DNA of 64,000 nucleotides from CAZVGZ01 sp964627605 (GCA_964627605.1 CAZVGZ010000010.1:33169-97168); one strand, 5' to 3'; shown: positions 8,486-17,345, counted from the first letter of the stretch. The notes: generated by a model from the sequence alone, not told the origin. Numbers and translations: made by a program.

Positions 8486-9358
8486 TTGCAGATGTCACTC
8501 CACGAGCCTCACAGGTGGCGGATTCTCTTTTCAGACGAATCGGATGGCGCAGGCAACATGGCGTTGGATGAAGCGATCAGCGAGTCGGTCGCGGCTGGCC
8601 TCAGTCCCCCAACCCTCCGGCTCTATACCTGGAACCCTCCAACAATCTCATTCGGATGCTCCCAACACATCGAGTCGGAAATCGACGTCGACGCATGCCA
8701 GCGGGACGGCATAGGTCTAGCTCGCAGAATCTCAGGTGGGCGGGCGGTGCTACACTCGCAGGAGTTGACCTACAGCGTTTTCGCCAAGCCCAACGACCAT
8801 AGAGCTTTCAGTGGCTCTATCAATGACACATACGAAGCTATCAGCAGAGGCCTAGTGAAGGGTTTGCTGCGATCGGGAGTGGATGCAGAGCTGTATCGAG
8901 GTGAGGTCGGTGCTCAAATTCTAGCGCAGACCTCAGCGCCCTGCTTCGCCAGTACATCACGTTCAGAGGTGGTCCTGCAAGGGCGGAAATTAGTAGGAAG
9001 CGCTCAGAGAAGGACAGCGGATGTCGTGCTGCAACACGGGTCGATCCTGTTGGGCCGCGATCATCTGCGCATCATCGACTATATGAGAGTCACCGAGAGT
9101 GTCAGGCTGCGTCTTAAGCGGTATATGGAGGACAACACGATCTCGCTCCAACAGACCGATTGGGACGAAGCAAGATCGAAAAAACTCCCAGAGAGGCTTA
9201 GACAAGGTTTTGCAGAGGTGTTTGAAATCGATCTGGAGTGGGACAGCCAGAGCGATTTTGAGCGCGATAGGGCCATATCGCTCGTGAGTACCAGATACGG
9301 TCTCAAAAGTTGGACACTCAAGACGCACGGCTCACCAAAGGTGGCAGCAGGTGTATAA
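8486..9358 (+). CDS. LipM-like octanoyl-[GcvH/ACP] transferase (biotin/lipoate ligase family)
   Basis: The protein belongs to the BPL/LplA/LipB fold that attaches octanoate or lipoate to carrier proteins. It shows the RRISGGRAVLHSQELTYSV block at 80-98 and, unlike LplA, a Cys153 in APCFAS followed by QGRKLVGSAQRR with Lys168. In LipM-type octanoyltransferases an equivalent Cys is catalytic, so LipM-like activity is the best guess; LplA-like ligase is the alternative. Location right after acpP-fabF-rnc fits use of octanoyl-ACP. The start may be TTG 8486 (closest to GAGAGG at 8474) or ATG 8492. The 3' end overlaps pgi by 8 bp. Confidence 0.82.
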   Translation: MQMSLHEPHRWRILFSDESDGAGNMALDEAISESVAAGLSPPTLRLYTWNPPTISFGCSQHIESEIDVDACQRDGIGLARRISGGRAVLHSQELTYSVFAKPNDHRAFSGSINDTYEAISRGLVKGLLRSGVDAELYRGEVGAQILAQTSAPCFASTSRSEVVLQGRKLVGSAQRRTADVVLQHGSILLGRDHLRIIDYMRVTESVRLRLKRYMEDNTISLQQTDWDEARSKKLPERLRQGFAEVFEIDLEWDSQSDFERDRAISLVSTRYGLKSWTLKTHGSPKVAAGV

Positions 9359-10781
9359 CGATAGCGAATGGCAGCGCACGATGCGAATCCGTCTGGACTA
9401 CAACAACGTAATGGCGGACATGATTGGCGATGAACACGGAATCAAAGCCGACGAGTTGACGCGTCTAGGAGGTCTTCTTGGCGAAATAGACACCGATCTG
9501 GCTTCCCTAAGAGAGTCGGGCTCACTGCCATACCGCGATCTGCTCTACCAGGACATCTCCGCCGTCACCGAGTGTACCGAAAACCTTCAGGCACGTTTCT
9601 CCACAATGGTAGTAATAGGGATCGGCGGATCGGCGTTAGGAGCCATATCGCTTAGGACAGCGCTATGTCATCCACACCACAACGAACTTGACGACGGCAG
9701 ACGCCAGGGGATGCGCCTTTTTGTCGCCGACAATGTCGATCCAGATGCCCTGACAGCCCTATTTGACATTGTTGAACCTCAGACCACCGTATTCAACGTA
9801 ATTACGAAGTCAGGCAGCACAGCGGAGACGATGAGCACACTGCTTCTGGTGATCCGCTATCTGAAAGACAATATCCGCGACAGTTGGCGTGACCACCTGA
9901 TCGCCACTACCGACCCCGCCAAAGGCGATTTGAGAGCGTTTGCGGACAGTGAAAATGTCGCCACGCTCGAAGTGCCTGACGGTGTAGGCGGAAGGTTCTC
10001 AGTGTTGAGTGGTGTCGGGCTTCTTCCTGCTGCGGCTGCTGGGATCGACATAGCGGAGCTGCTGGCTGGTGCGGCGGCGATGGACGAGAGGCTCACCAGT
10101 TCTGAAGTGATGGACAGCCCGGCCTATGTCGGTGCAGCGATTCACCACCTAGCCTACAACCACGAACACCCCAAGCCAATAGCGGTGATGATGCCCTATG
10201 TTCAGGCGCTCAAAGACGTATCGGACTGGTTCAGGCAGCTCTGGGCGGAGTCGCTCGGCAAAGCTGTCGATCTCTCCGGCGACCTGGTCAACGTCGGGCC
10301 AACCCCGGTAAATGCGCTTGGTGTCACCGACCAACACTCCCAGGTACAGCTCTACGTCGAAGGCCCCAACGACAAACTGTACACTTTCGTGGCTGCCGAT
10401 AGGTTTTCTCACCCAATGCCTTTCCCAAATGAGCTTCCTGAGTATGCCGCCACATCCTATTTTGATGGCGCTACTATGGAGCAGCTTCTAAGAGCCGAAC
10501 GTCAGGCAACTGAGTTGGCGCTCTGCGGGCAGTTCCGACCGAACATGACACTCACGCTTCCAGAAGTCCGCGCTTTCACCGTTGGGCAGTTGCTGTACAT
10601 GCTGGAAGTGCAGACTCTCTGCGCTGGAGCGCTCTTCAATGTGGACCCTCTGGATCAACCAGGCGTAGAAGCTGGCAAAACAGCCACCTACGCACTGATG
10701 GGCCGAGAGGGCTACGAAGCCCAAGCCGCTCAAATACGTTCCGAACAGGCCCGCCGCAAAGACGACTACCGCCTCGCGTGA
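9351..10781 (+). CDS. pgi: Glucose-6-phosphate isomerase
   Basis: Pgi interconverts glucose-6-phosphate and fructose-6-phosphate in glycolysis and gluconeogenesis. The 476-residue protein has the phosphate-binding region VIGIGGSALGAISLR, the KSGSTAET loop, GGRFSVLSGVGLLPAA, the active-site WAESLGK and the C-terminal signature LDQPGVEAGK ending at Lys443. The shorter, Bacillus/archaeal-type bacterial length is normal. It starts with GTG overlapping the preceding gene by 8 bp, so the two are probably co-translated. It is the last gene of the long plus-strand run. Confidence 0.96.
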   Translation: MYNDSEWQRTMRIRLDYNNVMADMIGDEHGIKADELTRLGGLLGEIDTDLASLRESGSLPYRDLLYQDISAVTECTENLQARFSTMVVIGIGGSALGAISLRTALCHPHHNELDDGRRQGMRLFVADNVDPDALTALFDIVEPQTTVFNVITKSGSTAETMSTLLLVIRYLKDNIRDSWRDHLIATTDPAKGDLRAFADSENVATLEVPDGVGGRFSVLSGVGLLPAAAAGIDIAELLAGAAAMDERLTSSEVMDSPAYVGAAIHHLAYNHEHPKPIAVMMPYVQALKDVSDWFRQLWAESLGKAVDLSGDLVNVGPTPVNALGVTDQHSQVQLYVEGPNDKLYTFVAADRFSHPMPFPNELPEYAATSYFDGATMEQLLRAERQATELALCGQFRPNMTLTLPEVRAFTVGQLLYMLEVQTLCAGALFNVDPLDQPGVEAGKTATYALMGREGYEAQAAQIRSEQARRKDDYRLA

Positions 10782-10908
10782 GTTGCCGGATCTCTGCCCC
10801 AAGGGCCTCTGGTTGTGGACGATATTCCGCGGTTCGGCAGACGCGGCGCAGGACAGCATAATCTGTTCTGTCGGAATCACCTTCCGATCATTCCTCTAGA
10901 TTCCCGAC

Positions 10909-10937
10909 TTGCACACAACAACTGTTTGTAGTAATAT
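10909..10937 (+). promoter_or_regulatory. Candidate sigma70-type promoter before a structured leader
   Basis: TTGCAC (10909-10914) and TAATAT (10932-10937) are separated by 17 bp. The -35 matches consensus at only 3 of 6 positions and the -10 at 4 of 6. A start near 10944 would coincide with the first base of the nested hairpin that follows. Confidence 0.35.
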
Positions 10938-10943
10938 AGCGTT

Positions 10944-11026
10944 GGGCGACTGAGCAAGAGTAAGTGCTCCTAATCGCCCCCTTCGGTTCAACTGACTGCG
11001 CCATTCCACGCCCCGCTCTTACGGGG
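10944..11026 (+). promoter_or_regulatory. Structured leader with nested and RBS-proximal hairpins
   Basis: An outer stem GGGCGA (10944-10949)/TCGCCC (10974-10979) encloses an inner stem GAGCA (10952-10956)/TGCTC (10965-10969). A second hairpin CCCCG (11011-11015)/CGGGG (11022-11026) ends 8 bases before the ATG at 11035, where it could mask the ribosome-binding region. The arrangement resembles a cis-regulatory leader, but it does not match a riboswitch class I recognise. Confidence 0.4.
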
Positions 11027-11034
11027 TTAGCGAC

Positions 11035-11427
11035 ATGGCGCACGACCCCACATGGAGGCGAGTGGTGAGTTTCTCATTGGAAATAGACTACCCCATCGAG
11101 CGGATGGAGCAGAACCGCAAACGGGCGAAGGCACGGCAATCCTACGACTACCACGACCGGGTCCCTGTGGCTTTCTGCTTCGTCCCACGATTCTTCACAC
11201 CGATCTTCGGGATTCCCTACAACGAGATATTCAAGGACATCGAAACCCAGTACCACCGGTTGTTGCAGTTCGCCAAATACCGAATAGAAAACATACCTGA
11301 CGACTCCTACTGCTTTGAACCCACCGTCGTGGTCCAACCCTATTTCGACAACGTGATTGAGGCCGACGCTTTCGGTGCCGAGATAATCTACCCGGAGAAC
11401 GAGACTGTCCACTTAAGTACCCGCTGA
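11035..11427 (+). pseudogene. N-terminal fragment of a uroporphyrinogen-decarboxylase-like protein
   Basis: The 130-residue frame resembles only the first third of UroD/MtaA-like TIM-barrel proteins of about 350-400 residues: the opening NRKRAKARQSYDYHDRVPV, an aromatic PRFFTPIFGIPYNEIFKD stretch and an IPDDSYCFEPTVVVQPYFDN stretch. It stops at TGA before any substrate-binding or metal-binding C-terminal part, and no continuation is visible in other frames before the next gene at 11473. It is therefore probably a truncated remnant, though it retains a promoter-like sequence and leader. A short stand-alone function cannot be excluded. Confidence 0.65.
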
Positions 11428-11472
11428 CCGCAGAGAGACAGGCAAACCTTTCTTCACTCGACCGGAGTTGCT

Positions 11473-12858
11473 TTGCATAATCCGGCGGTACCAACACACA
11501 TTGGCGGCGTGTTCCCACACTTAGCGGTCAAGGCTGACCACAAGCCCTTCAGGAGTGAGACAGGGATTGGGGCGCTGATGCCGTGGGCCGATCGACTCTG
11601 GTTCGTCACCTACGTCGCGCACAAGGCAGGGAGCGGTGGCGGTACCGGGCTGTTCTCCATTGATGACCAGATGCAGATCACGAAGCAACCGGCCTCACGA
11701 GTCGGGACGTACGCCAACCGTATCATCCACCATGAGTCCGACCAGCTCATCATCGGCCCGCACGCGATAAGTACAGATGGCGACGTGCGCACGTTCGAAG
11801 ATCTCGTGGATGTGCGGTTGGCAGCGACGGCCAGACATTTGGATGAACCCGAAAACCTGGTCTACTTCCTCGGCATGGAAGGAACACTCTACGAAGCCGA
11901 TGTCCACACCCTGGCCGCCCAACCGATTGCCGACCTGAATGCGGAACTCGGTGTGGAGAGCAAGCCTCACTTCAAAGACGCCTACTCAGATCACGGTAGG
12001 CTCGTTGTCGTAAATAACTCCTACTACGCTGAGGACTACGCTCGCGGCGAAAGCGACGGGCGCTTGGCGGAATGGGACACCAAGCGATGGCGAACGATAG
12101 CACAGACGCAGTTCAACACGGTAACCGGTCGCAGTTCCGACGCGCTTGGGCGAGCCATCTACGCCGCCGGGCAGGATAGGGCCTCCGCACTGCTGTACGT
12201 CTATCTACCAACCACCGGATGGAAAATCTACCGGCTGCCGCGGAGCACGCACACGCAGGACCACGCGTGGACCACCGAATGGCCTCGCATGCGCGAAGTG
12301 GAGTCAGAACGCTGGCTGCTCGACGCAGGTGGCATGTTCTACGAGTTGCCTGCGATGACGTACGCCGACTCGCTTCGCGGAGTTGTCCCGATATGCCGCC
12401 ACCTTCGTATCATTGGCGACTACTGCTCATGGAACGGGCTGATGGTAATGGCTGGCGACCAGGCGACCCCAATCGGCGACACTAATCCGTTCATCGGCCA
12501 ATCGCAGTCGAACCTCTGGTTCGGGAAAACCGACGATCTTTGGTCCTTTGGCTCGAAGCCATCGGGCTGGGGCGGCCCCTGGTGGGACCAGGCTGTGAAG
12601 GCTGAAATCCCCTCGGACCCTTTTCTTATGACCGGATTTGAAAAAAAATGCATACACATCAGCCACGATGGTGAACAGTCGGAAAGATTTGCCGTCGAAC
12701 TCGACTTCCAAGGCACCGGTGCGTGGTGTCGCTACACAGAACTCGAATCCAGCGGGGGGTACGTCGTGCATGCGTTCCCAGACGGCACTGCCGCCCACTG
12801 GGTACGCATCGTGCCCTACCGGGACTGCACCGCAACCGCACAGTTTTTCTACAGTTGA
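11473..12858 (+). CDS. Unrecognised protein, probable beta-propeller
   Basis: I do not recognise a characterised family. The 461-residue sequence has repeated beta-rich segments with WxxRLWFVTY, LVYFLGMEGTLYEAD, LVVVNNSYY and RWLLDAGGMFYELP stretches spaced about 50-60 residues, which suggests a six- or seven-bladed propeller. There is no signal peptide or membrane segment. The TTG start at 11473 is supported by GGAG at 11464-11467. It lies 74 bp upstream of an enolase-superfamily sugar-acid dehydratase, so a role in sugar-acid use is plausible but unproven. Confidence 0.6.
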   Translation: MHNPAVPTHIGGVFPHLAVKADHKPFRSETGIGALMPWADRLWFVTYVAHKAGSGGGTGLFSIDDQMQITKQPASRVGTYANRIIHHESDQLIIGPHAISTDGDVRTFEDLVDVRLAATARHLDEPENLVYFLGMEGTLYEADVHTLAAQPIADLNAELGVESKPHFKDAYSDHGRLVVVNNSYYAEDYARGESDGRLAEWDTKRWRTIAQTQFNTVTGRSSDALGRAIYAAGQDRASALLYVYLPTTGWKIYRLPRSTHTQDHAWTTEWPRMREVESERWLLDAGGMFYELPAMTYADSLRGVVPICRHLRIIGDYCSWNGLMVMAGDQATPIGDTNPFIGQSQSNLWFGKTDDLWSFGSKPSGWGGPWWDQAVKAEIPSDPFLMTGFEKKCIHISHDGEQSERFAVELDFQGTGAWCRYTELESSGGYVVHAFPDGTAAHWVRIVPYRDCTATAQFFYS

Positions 12859-12932
12859 TCGAACTCGGGAACGACAGGCCTCAAGGCTGGTCTCAGATCG
12901 CAGACGATTATCACTTACGCAGAGGAATCCCA

Positions 12933-14057
12933 ATGTCCAACACTCAAATCCCCATCGGTCCAGGCGATGAAATTAAAGTCACCAATATCGAGACATTTGT
13001 CCTAAAGAACTCGTGGGTCTTCGTCAAGATTTCGACCGACGCAGGAATCACGGGTTGGGGCGAGATGCTCAAGGATGACGCCAAGGCTTGTGCCGCCGGA
13101 GCGTTGGAGGTCGTAGGCTATCTAGTGGGCCAGGACCCCCGCCGGGTCGTCCACCACTGGCAGGCCATCCACCGTGGGGCTTTCTATCGCGGTGGCCCGA
13201 TCAAAACTGCGATCTCCTCCGGTATTGATATGGCCCTCTGGGACATCACTGGCAAATGTCTTGACTTGCCGATCTACAAGCTTTTTGGTGGCCCCACCCG
13301 CGACAGAGTGCGCGTCTATGGAGCGATCAATGAAGAGACCGGCGTCGATGCGATGAAGTTCGGTCTTACCGGCTCGCGACAGCCATACAAATACATCGAA
13401 GGCCAGAAGTTTGTCGATGAGGTGGTCGAACGTTTCAAGGCGCTCCGCGACCAGCACGGCTCAGGCGCAGATATCGCCATCGACTTTCACGGAGCCGTGC
13501 AGCCCCCCACCGCGAGCCTACTCATCAAAGCGCTTGAACCCTACAACCCCTGGTTCTACGAAGAGATTGTTCAGTGCCTCAATGTGGATGTCATGGCCGA
13601 ACTCGCCAGAAAAACCCACATCCCCATCGCCACAGGCGAACGCGTCTTCACCAAGTGGGGATTTAAAGAGATCCTCGAAAAACGGGCGGCGGTCATCCTC
13701 CAGCCCGATGTCTGTTATGCAGGCGGCATCACCGAACTGAAGATCATCGCAGGTATGGCTGAGGCCTACTACACACCTCTGGCACCACATAACCCCCAAG
13801 GACCAATCTCACTCGCCGCGAGTCTGCAAGTTGCAGGATTTGTACCCAACTTCTTGGCGCAGGAGCGGGGCGACAGCGAATACATGGAACTCTTGGCAAA
13901 ACCGCTTCCTGTAGTCAGCGATGGCCATCGTCCGCTGTCGACCGACCCAGGTCTCGGCATCACTATTGACGAAGACAAGCTCATGGGCATGGTCGGCGAG
14001 CCTAGCCCCTACCCATATCACGTTGACGACGATGACGGTTCCGTTGTGGACTGGTAA
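12933..14057 (+). CDS. Enolase-superfamily dehydratase, galactonate-dehydratase-like
   Basis: The protein (374 residues from ATG 12933, with AGAGGAA at 12921) aligns with D-galactonate dehydratase-type enzymes. These abstract a proton alpha to a sugar-acid carboxylate and eliminate water using Mg2+. Metal ligands are Asp184 (AIDFHG), a Glu in YEE at 210-211 and Glu236 (ATGER). The acid/base His186 and His286 (APHNPQGPIS) are present. The usual EEP/EEPV after the second ligand is EEIV here. An open frame extends upstream to 12723 but overlaps the preceding gene and lacks family sequence. The exact sugar acid cannot be deduced. Confidence 0.85.
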   Translation: MSNTQIPIGPGDEIKVTNIETFVLKNSWVFVKISTDAGITGWGEMLKDDAKACAAGALEVVGYLVGQDPRRVVHHWQAIHRGAFYRGGPIKTAISSGIDMALWDITGKCLDLPIYKLFGGPTRDRVRVYGAINEETGVDAMKFGLTGSRQPYKYIEGQKFVDEVVERFKALRDQHGSGADIAIDFHGAVQPPTASLLIKALEPYNPWFYEEIVQCLNVDVMAELARKTHIPIATGERVFTKWGFKEILEKRAAVILQPDVCYAGGITELKIIAGMAEAYYTPLAPHNPQGPISLAASLQVAGFVPNFLAQERGDSEYMELLAKPLPVVSDGHRPLSTDPGLGITIDEDKLMGMVGEPSPYPYHVDDDDGSVVDW

Positions 14058-14087
14058 ACTGGCGGTAGTAAAGAAGCTCTGCCGCCG

Positions 14088-14468
14088 CTACGCCCCATCC
14101 AGAGCTGGCGGCGGCGTCGTGAGCCATCTGTAGTTGAAGGCGTAGTGGTTCCGACTGCTCACGAGATGAATCAACCCGTTGGCGGCCTGGCACGCTGTAA
14201 GGTAACCCGCCTGCTCAGAGCGGCTTTTGCCCATGGGCCACGCGTGCCCGTCAAACGACTCAATCGGGCGTTCGATCCCATCATCGCTGATGGGGCGATG
14301 GTTCTCCCATGTCTGCCCGTCATCGTGAGAGACCGCTGAGTACATGCCCTCAATCTGTCGCGTCGCACCCGATGCATCGGTGATCGTTAGCGGATCGTTG
14401 GCGGATCGTTGGCGAACGAGACAAACATAAGCGCGCCTTCCCTTAGGCGTAATAGCACAATGTGTCGG
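14088..14468 (-). pseudogene. C-terminal remnant of a sialidase/BNR-like protein, split by an 11-bp duplication
   Basis: Reading leftwards from about 14468, one frame gives HIVLLRLREGALMFVSFAND and a second, after a shift, gives DPLTITDASGATRQIEGMYSAVSHDDGQTW followed by GYLTACQAANGLIHLVSSRNHYAFNYRWL. Together these match the last third of sialidase-like (exo-alpha-sialidase/BNR) proteins, including one SHDDGQTW Asp-box-like motif. The frames are separated by a perfect tandem duplication of GCGGATCGTTG (14390-14400 and 14401-14411); removing one copy restores the frame. The 5' two-thirds of the gene is missing, with the next gene ending at 14469. Confidence 0.75.
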
Positions 14469-16403
14469 TCAGTCCCGTGCTCTAAGCTGAACAAGGTCCA
14501 CAGCACACACCTCATTCCCCATCGAGAAGTGTAGCTTGCCTCCAGCGACATGCAGGTGCGAACCGTCTTCATCAATGAGAGGCTCGAATCGCGTGGAGTC
14601 GCCCAACACATGCAGCCGTCCAGTTCCGCACCCAGTAACCGCAGCCCAGAGCGTCCCGGTTTCATCAACGGCAACTGACGTGCTGCCTGGCGTTGGTCCC
14701 AGCGGGCGAGCCGATCGGATCTCAGCACTCCACGCCAGGAAATCACCACCAATCTCAGCGAGCACTTCCCCCGTCGGCAGCAGCGCACAAACCCTGGCGC
14801 TATCAACACCGTCAGGAGCCCGGAACTCAGCACGAACGACCAGTTCTTCCATGTCAAACGCGACGATTCGCGCGGTGGTCTCTGTCGGCGGCGCAGACCC
14901 GCAGTCGGCCATCACATCTGTAGCAGCGTAGACGACCCGTCGCTCAGGGTCGGCGACAATCGAGATGAATCTCTGGTTCGGTACCAGATCGCACCACACT
15001 TTAGTCTCACCGTCATTGGGGTCGATGCGGCAGAGCGCCCCGCCAAGCGTCCCGTAGTTCGGGCTGGTGGCCATCCACACATGACGTCCATCGTGGACCA
15101 GAGCCATCGGTCGCATCTGTCCATATTCATGCGCGCTGGATACGAGTGTGGGGTTATCAGGCCACGCCCCCGAACGGTCTGGGTCATACGCGGTAACGCT
15201 TGTCGTGGTGTAGCTGCTCATCAAAACCCGGCTTGTCGTCGGGTCCCACACGATCTGGTTCACCTGACCGCCTCCAGGTGCCGCTCTCCCCATGTCGCCA
15301 CTCTGCCCGGTCTTGGTGTCGATTGTCCAAAAACGCTGGTTGATGAACGGTGCCCCAACTATCAGATACTCTTCAGGCACCGCGCAAAACGCGTGGACGC
15401 CCATCGGGCCGTTAGCCTCAAGATCAATCTGGGTGGTCTGACCCGTATCCAGATCCAGATAGTGCGCGATCCCTCCTGGCGTCAAACCGCAGATTCCCGA
15501 CTCACCCCAAGGCGAGAGTATCGCCGGGTCGTCGCCGGTCCAGCCCTCGGCGACGCGATCCCACCGCTTTTCAGGTAGATTAAGCGCATAGAGGCTGTTC
15601 TCCGGCCTCGCGAACGCGCAGAATTTCCCGCCAGCAAAGCAAGCCTTGCCGCCCATCTGAGTGACCCCATCTGGCGGCGCGATCGTGTCTATAAGCCCAA
15701 GACCCGGGTAGGAAAGAAGCGCTAAACTCCCAAGTTTCATGTCAGCGTTGCCGACGAAGATGCCGATGGTTTGGTCGTCAAAAAAAGTCGCGTCTGCGGT
15801 CCAGCTACAGCCGAGCATGACAGGCGGAGTGACCGACTGCGGCTCCAAAGTGTCAAGATCGAGAACTACCAGTCGTGCTTGGGGTACGTGCATAGACAGT
15901 ATGATCTTGCCATCAGGAGCTTCGATGACGCGGTGCCCGTAGAGCGCGGTTGGCTCGTCGGTGTCCAACGGCCGGAACACTTTCACAAGTTGACGGCTGT
16001 TTATGTCGAATACGGCAGCATGACCAGGCGAACAACTCCACACGGCATGATGCTCCGTCACACAGCCACCCCAGGTAATGCTAGTCATCTCGCCGCTGAC
16101 AAGTGTCTCGAACACGTCGGCTTCAGGGTCAAATACCACCAAGTCGCCGTTGCCACAACCGAGGTACAGATTGCCGTCAGAACCCGTCTTCAACATGTAA
16201 GCCCCAGGCACACTTTCGGGAAGCCGACGCTCAAAATGCGAACCGGTATCCGGGTTCCAAAAGTAGATGCGCCCCCCTGAACCGCCACCCCATATACTAC
16301 TTACCAGATGCGGTTCGCTGGCAAAAATGATTTGGGCGATCTCCGCATTCACGAACGGCAGGCGCGAATCTGGCGCGCGACGACGAACCACTTCGTACTG
16401 CAT
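14469..16403 (-). CDS. Unrecognised large beta-propeller protein
   Basis: The 644-residue protein has many repeats of the kind DGNLYLGCGNGDLVVFDPE, GGRIYFWNPDTG and GGALCRIDPNDGET, typical of YncE/Kelch/PQQ-like propellers, probably two propeller domains. No signal peptide or catalytic motif was seen. The start at 16403 (MQYEVVRRRAP) has GGAG eight bases upstream; the open frame extends to 16499 but without family-like sequence. The gene abuts a sialidase remnant by one base. Possible roles are binding of or enzymatic action on polysaccharide, but there is no direct evidence. Confidence 0.6.
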   Translation of the reverse strand: MQYEVVRRRAPDSRLPFVNAEIAQIIFASEPHLVSSIWGGGSGGRIYFWNPDTGSHFERRLPESVPGAYMLKTGSDGNLYLGCGNGDLVVFDPEADVFETLVSGEMTSITWGGCVTEHHAVWSCSPGHAAVFDINSRQLVKVFRPLDTDEPTALYGHRVIEAPDGKIILSMHVPQARLVVLDLDTLEPQSVTPPVMLGCSWTADATFFDDQTIGIFVGNADMKLGSLALLSYPGLGLIDTIAPPDGVTQMGGKACFAGGKFCAFARPENSLYALNLPEKRWDRVAEGWTGDDPAILSPWGESGICGLTPGGIAHYLDLDTGQTTQIDLEANGPMGVHAFCAVPEEYLIVGAPFINQRFWTIDTKTGQSGDMGRAAPGGGQVNQIVWDPTTSRVLMSSYTTTSVTAYDPDRSGAWPDNPTLVSSAHEYGQMRPMALVHDGRHVWMATSPNYGTLGGALCRIDPNDGETKVWCDLVPNQRFISIVADPERRVVYAATDVMADCGSAPPTETTARIVAFDMEELVVRAEFRAPDGVDSARVCALLPTGEVLAEIGGDFLAWSAEIRSARPLGPTPGSTSVAVDETGTLWAAVTGCGTGRLHVLGDSTRFEPLIDEDGSHLHVAGGKLHFSMGNEVCAVDLVQLRARD

Positions 16404-16965
16404 TGAGAGTCTCCAAGGCCGCAAGTCACGTCCAAATGCTGAGCATCGGCGAGCCTCATGCCGATCCAATCGCTCAACATCGGTTTCAGCTATCGACAAC
16501 GCACTGTTCCTAATATTCCACCCTAATCCCCTCGCCTCCCGCTTTCAATATACACGAACATAGAGGCTCCAATCTCATGTCCTTCTGGTTTGATGATTCC
16601 AGCCCACCGCTTGCCGTTCCAAAGGCAGGTTCTACCGATTCATTCCAAACCATCACCAAATACCAAATGCAGATAGATTGCCATCGGATTTTGATCTCAT
16701 TTCCAGCGGATATTCCGACCGTTATTACCTTTTTTACTGTTTCGACCCAGGCAATCCAACTCGTCCCCCTCACGCCAAGGGGGCCAACTTATTTGGCTCG
16801 CTCTCGCCTACCATCTCTTCAGGCAGGCAAATCCCAGCAAAGCCGACTTCAGACCCCTTTCCGCAACCCGTCGGGCCCGCCACCGCAACACGTTGCAAGA
16901 TGCGCTGATCTGTTGGGGAACAAAAGACCGCCTACGTATTTACGAAAGTACCTGTATTCATATAT
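16404..16965. other. Stretch without a recognisable gene
   Basis: No frame here shows family-like sequence. A CCCCCT (16765-16770)/AGGGGG (16778-16783) hairpin with a 7-nt loop is the only clear structure; no T-run follows on the plus strand. The stretch ends at a degenerate tRNA 3' end and may be decayed or rearranged DNA. Confidence 0.4.
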
Positions 16966-17011
16966 GCCCAGGGCGGGACTTGAATCCACACGATGCGAAA
17001 CATCATCGGAT
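16966..17011 (-). tRNA. Degenerate 3' fragment of a tRNA-Leu (variable arm, T arm, acceptor strand)
   Basis: Read on the minus strand, the segment resembles the last 45 or so bases of a class II tRNA-Leu: a GATG/CATC variable arm, a T loop TTCAAGT with a GTGGA/CCCGC-type stem carrying one A-C mismatch, and an acceptor 3' strand CCTGGGC. There is no encoded CCA. The 5' half (matching acceptor, D arm and anticodon stem) is not upstream, and the anticodon loop is not intact, so it cannot be functional. tRNA 3' ends are common integrase attachment sites, making this a possible att-site scar. Confidence 0.5.
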
Positions 17012-17025
17012 TTTTGGGTCTGATA

Positions 17026-17288
17026 GGAACCGTCAGCCCAACCCGACCAATCCCGCCACCATCATCCGCTACGTTCTGGCCGACGATGGACCGGCAAGCG
17101 TCACACTACACTCCATGCTGGGTCAGCCGATTAGATCACTGCTCCGAGGAAACCATGTCGCCGGAGCCGGGCCGGTGGCTTGGGACGGCAGAGACTCGTT
17201 CGGTCGTCTGGCAGCAAGCGGGGTTTATTTCGTGCGGTTCTCATCTGGCAAGGTTACGCAGACCAGGCGGCTTGTTCTGGTTCGGTAG
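17026..17288 (+). pseudogene. FlgD-Ig-like/secretion-type C-terminal domain, severed from its protein
   Basis: The frame encodes about 85 residues with the classical layout of a C-terminal FlgD-like (T9SS-type) domain: PNPTNPATIIRY at the start, VTLHSMLGQPIRSLL in the middle, then WDGRDSFGRLAASGVYFVRF and a final RRLVLVR. This domain normally ends large secreted proteins. Here nothing recognisable precedes it; the frame runs back into the degenerate tRNA-Leu fragment. It is therefore a fragment left by rearrangement. The stop is at 17286-17288. Confidence 0.7.
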
Positions 17289-17315
17289 CTGAAAATTGCT
17301 AAACTGAGCAGATAG

Positions 17316-17345
17316 AACGGGGCGGCAAGGCTGTCGCTCCGTTTT
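17316..17345. terminator. Bidirectional intrinsic terminator between converging genes
   Basis: AACGGGGCG (17316-17324) pairs with CGCTCCGTT (17335-17343) with one G-T wobble and a 10-nt loop. TTTTCTATT follows on the plus strand. On the minus strand the hairpin starts just after the rarA stop codon and is followed by a weaker T-rich stretch. Confidence 0.6.

Noticed and set aside
12723..12932. N-terminal extension of the galactonate-dehydratase-like protein
   Set aside because: It overlaps the preceding gene's 3' end and has no family-like sequence, while ATG 12933 has a good SD and yields the normal length.
17029..17062. Apparent tRNA-Leu D arm on the minus strand next to the tRNA 3' fragment
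   Set aside because: The similarity (GGTGGCGGGATTGG) falls exactly on codons for the conserved PNPTNPATIIR motif of the FlgD-like domain on the other strand, and no matching 5' acceptor strand exists.
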